DNA of 64,000 bases from Vulcanisaeta moutnovskia 768-28 (GTDB lineage Archaea; Thermoproteota; Thermoprotei; Thermoproteales; Thermocladiaceae): the NCBI RefSeq assembly GCF_000190315.1, contig NC_015151.1:1674001-1738000 (forward strand), given 5' to 3'. Below the pieces are notes generated by a model. That model saw only the letters and a list, made by a program, of their open reading frames with translations, did no database searches and was not told the DNA's origin. Shown piece by piece: positions 61,602 through 64,000 of the stretch (its first letter is position 1; the number at the start of each line of letters is the position of its first letter). A program made the translations under genes and the position numbers.

Positions 61602-62213
61602 ATGAGTGCCGAGTCTGCTGTTGAGGCTTGGCAGCCTAGGACATGGATTGGTAGGTTAGTTAAGGAGGGTAAGGTGAAGTCCATTGATGACCTATTCAGA
61701 CTTAACCTGCCCATTAAGGAGCCTGAGATCATCGACTTCTTTCTGCCAAACCTTAAACATGAAGTTGTTGGTATAAACATTGTGCAGAGACAGACTGACG
61801 CTGGTGAGGTTAGTCAGTTCCAGGTGGCTGTGGTTATTGGTAATGAGGATGGTTATGTGGGCGTCGGCATGGGTAAGGGTAAGCAGGTTAACCAGGCCAT
61901 TGAGAAGGCAACTAGGGAGGCTAAGCTAAACATAGTCCCTGTAAGGAGAGGCTGCGGCTCATGGCACTGCTCATGTGATGAACCCCATAGCATTCCATTT
62001 AAGGTTATTGGTAAGAGCGGTAGTGTGGAAATCGTATTAATACCAGCACCTAAGGGTGTTGGTCTCGTCGCTGCTGATTCCGCTAAGGTTGTACTTAGAC
62101 TAGCTGGCATTAAGGATATCTGGTCATATACCTGGGGCGAGACGAGGACAACGCACAACCTGGTCAAGGCTACATACGATGCCCTGAAGAAGACCTATGC
62201 ATTCTCCATCTAA
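61602..62213 (+). CDS. rps5: 30S ribosomal protein S5
   Basis: The S5 double-stranded RNA-binding-like domain is seen in FQVAVVIGNEDGYVGVGMGK with KGKQVNQAIEKATREAKLNI, and the C-terminal domain in GVGLVAADSAKVVLRLAGIK with DIWSYTWGETRTTHNLVKA. S5 belongs to the spc-type operon; L30, L15 and SecY follow in the same order. Length 203 is archaeal. A TATA-like TTTAAATGG run lies about 25 bp upstream of the ATG. Confidence 0.97.
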   Translation: MSAESAVEAWQPRTWIGRLVKEGKVKSIDDLFRLNLPIKEPEIIDFFLPNLKHEVVGINIVQRQTDAGEVSQFQVAVVIGNEDGYVGVGMGKGKQVNQAIEKATREAKLNIVPVRRGCGSWHCSCDEPHSIPFKVIGKSGSVEIVLIPAPKGVGLVAADSAKVVLRLAGIKDIWSYTWGETRTTHNLVKATYDALKKTYAFSI

Positions 62214-62262
62214 TCGCAGGAGGGCTAAAGTTTAATAATTATAGGTTTACTGGGCGTTGTTT

Positions 62263-62817
62263 ATGCAGGTTCAGGAAAGTGCCCGGTATAGTAAGGAGGC
62301 GCCTTACACACGCATAGCAGTGATAAGGCTTAAGGGATTAGCCGATACACCGCCAGATGTTGAAAGAGCACTTGATCTACTTAGATTAAGGAGGAGGTAT
62401 ACATGCGCAGTGATTGATGAGAGACCATCATACGTGGGAATGCTTAATGTTGTTAAGGACTGGGTCACCTGGGGTGAGATAGACGCCGATACATTGACTG
62501 AGTTACTAAGAAGGAGGGGTAGGTTAATTGGCAATAAGCCTCTAACTGATGATTGGGTTAGGAAGTATGGTTGGTCAAGTATTGATGAGTTTGCGCTGGC
62601 GTACATAATGGGTGAAGTTAATCAACTCGCATGCCCTGAGAACAAGCCATGGCCTAAATCAGGTAATAAGGTGCTATGCATACCTAAGTTAAAACCGGTC
62701 TTTAGGCTTCATCCACCATCAGGAGGCCTTAGGAGCATTAAGAAGGGCTTTAATGAAGGTGGGGATCTGGGTTATAGGGGCATTGCAATTAATGAGTTGA
62801 TACTTAGGATGCTATAA
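62263..62817 (+). CDS. rpl30: 50S ribosomal protein L30
   Basis: The L30 fold is recognised by YTRIAVIRLKGLADTPPDVE and RRYTCAVIDERPSYVGMLNV. The archaeal form is longer than the bacterial one, about 180 residues, with a C-terminal part (RLHPPSGGLRSIKKGFNEGG) typical of the L7-like archaeal/eukaryotic family. ATG 62263 is preferred over the TTG six bases upstream. It is in the order S5-L30-L15-SecY. Confidence 0.95.
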   Translation: MQVQESARYSKEAPYTRIAVIRLKGLADTPPDVERALDLLRLRRRYTCAVIDERPSYVGMLNVVKDWVTWGEIDADTLTELLRRRGRLIGNKPLTDDWVRKYGWSSIDEFALAYIMGEVNQLACPENKPWPKSGNKVLCIPKLKPVFRLHPPSGGLRSIKKGFNEGGDLGYRGIAINELILRML

Positions 62818-62952
62818 TTTAATCATTAATTTTAACCATAAATTAATAACCCGCGTTATTAATAATTATTGTGTAGGACCTTAATAATTTATTACGTATA
62901 GTGCAGGTAAGGTCATAAAATTTATTAAGGGTTTCAATAGTCAATCGTAGTC

Positions 62953-63426
62953 ATGGTTAGGCGATTTGAGAGAAAGTCTAGGAAGTATAGGGGTTCGAGA
63001 ACCCATGGTTGGGGTAGGGTTGGTCAGCATAGGAAGAGTGGTTCAAGTGGTGGTAGGGGTAAGTCTGGTCTCCATAAACATAAGTGGTCGCTCGTTATGA
63101 AGTATGCCGAGGATTCGAGTGGTTATCCATTCTTTGGTAAGCATGGGTTTAAGCAGCCCGAGGCTATAGTCGCGGCTAGGGTTGGTATTAATGTTGGTGA
63201 GCTTGACTCAATGCTTGATGAATTGGTTAACAAGGGCTTGGTGCAGGTAGTTGATGGTAAGTATGTAGTTGATTTATTAAAGATTGGTTTTAATAAATTG
63301 CTGGGTAGGGGTAAAGTCAGTAGGCCCATGATTGTTAGGGCTGTTTGGGTTTCGAGGAAGGCTGAGGAGAAGATCAGGGCTGCTGGAGGTTCCGTGGAAT
63401 TAATACGGGGGGTAGTGCATGGCTAA
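62953..63426 (+). CDS. rpl15: 50S ribosomal protein L15
   Basis: The basic N-terminus RGSRTHGWGRVGQHRKSGSS and GGRGKSGLHKHKWS is the archaeal L15 (eukaryotic L27a) signature, and the C-terminal part includes VDGKYVVDLLKIGFNKLLGR, the L15e/L18e-type domain. The stop overlaps the SecY start by 8 bp (ATGGCTAA), showing translational coupling. The 135-bp gap before it is A/T-rich and may hold a separate promoter. Confidence 0.96.
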   Translation: MVRRFERKSRKYRGSRTHGWGRVGQHRKSGSSGGRGKSGLHKHKWSLVMKYAEDSSGYPFFGKHGFKQPEAIVAARVGINVGELDSMLDELVNKGLVQVVDGKYVVDLLKIGFNKLLGRGKVSRPMIVRAVWVSRKAEEKIRAAGGSVELIRGVVHG

Positions 63427-64000
63427 TAGTGAGCGTAGGTTCATTGATGCTGTGGAGCCGATACTGCGTTTCATACCGACTGTACCCAAACCCAGGGAAG
63501 CCCTGAGCATGGGTTCAAGGCTATTCTGGACGTTTCTAGCGGTAACTGTTTACCTGCTAATGTCGATAACACCACTTTATGGGTTAAGCCCAGTGACACC
63601 ATCATTCTTTCTATCACCTGCCATAGCATCCATACTAGGCATAACCTTCGGAACGCTGGCTCAGTTGGGTATAACCCCAATAGTCGTCGCCGGTATAATA
63701 CTTGAGATACTCGTTTTCTCGGATATGATCAATGTAGATCTTGAGGATCCAGAAGATCAGGCCAAGTTTAATGCGTTACTTAAGCTCCTTGCTATAGTCT
63801 TTGGGCTTCTCGAAGCCATAGCCCTAGTAACCAGTGGCCAGTTAATCCCCGTTAATGCCCTTGGTGGAACCCTAATAGTTATTCAGTTGTTAGTGGCCAC
63901 GGTAATAATAATCTTAATGGATGACATGATATCAAAGGGCTGGGGATTAGGTAGTGGTATATCGCTATTCATCCTCGTAACCATAGTTAAGCAAATGTTC
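63419..64000 (+). CDS. secY: Protein translocase subunit SecY, N-terminal part
   Basis: The gene runs off the right edge after 194 codons. The sequence from MANSERRFIDAVEPILRFIP through SRLFWTFLAVTVYLLMSITP (first membrane helix), the plug region around ASILGITFGTLAQLGITPIV, and GWGLGSGISLFILVTIVK is typical SecY. It is the core of the translocon, which accepts SRP-delivered proteins. It starts by overlapping the rpl15 stop codon. Confidence 0.96.
   Translation, partial: MANSERRFIDAVEPILRFIPTVPKPREALSMGSRLFWTFLAVTVYLLMSITPLYGLSPVTPSFFLSPAIASILGITFGTLAQLGITPIVVAGIILEILVFSDMINVDLEDPEDQAKFNALLKLLAIVFGLLEAIALVTSGQLIPVNALGGTLIVIQLLVATVIIILMDDMISKGWGLGSGISLFILVTIVKQMF

Overview
This window comes from a hyperthermophilic crenarchaeon of the Thermoproteaceae, most like Vulcanisaeta or Caldivirga. 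The reasons are the archaeal information genes (RadA, RfcS, TFB, S4, S5, L13e, L15, L30, L35Ae, SBDS, Rrp4, A-type ATPase subunit I), the PaREP1/PaRep2b families typical of this family, an archaeal 7S (SRP) RNA, TATA boxes about 26 bp upstream of leaderless starts, and moderate GC. The genus assignment is inferred.

The left part (1-4.9 kb) is housekeeping: NMN adenylyltransferase (partial), a tandem hotdog thioesterase, Rrp4 and SBDS, an ABC-2 exporter and ribosomal protein S4. From 5 to 10.3 kb follows an accessory stretch. It holds a coiled-coil protein, a four-gene cluster in which a HEPN-MNT pair lies between two retropepsin-like proteases, an archaeal ATPase gene split by a TnpB-only IS200/IS605-type element, and a RelE-like cassette with a broken relE. 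At 10.3-19.2 kb lie a 393-residue secreted protein and a giant 2488-residue surface protein. The C-terminal anchor module of the giant recurs as a stand-alone 173-residue protein at 33.6 kb.

From 19.2 to 32.2 kb the DNA is accessory and partly decayed. A coiled-coil PD-(D/E)XK-like gene overlaps a single-chain HepT-MntA fusion. A 3.2 kb block of frameshifted ATPase and PaREP-type genes is bordered by inverted copies of an 18-bp palindrome. A surface-glycan cluster is present in two copies: one AT-rich and heavily decayed (25.9-27.4 kb) and fused to a RecA-like fragment, the other mostly intact (28.1-30.8 kb) with an FkbM methyltransferase. Frameshifts are found only in accessory genes, which suggests real decay.

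From 32.2 to 64 kb the window is mostly core: CobY/MobA-type nucleotidyltransferases, a HDAC-family amidohydrolase, RqcH, a Mut7-C RNase, AMMECR1, L35Ae, ATPase subunit I, a LysO-type exporter, RadA, a DRG GTPase (its stop codon lies in the end of a TnpB remnant), RfcS, TFB, HIT, L13e, PRPP synthetase, and a split type IV pilus-like system (membrane platform at 54.7 kb; two pilin-like genes and the motor ATPase at 59.2-61.5 kb) with the SRP RNA gene between. The window closes with the end of the spc ribosomal operon (S5, L30, L15) running into SecY.
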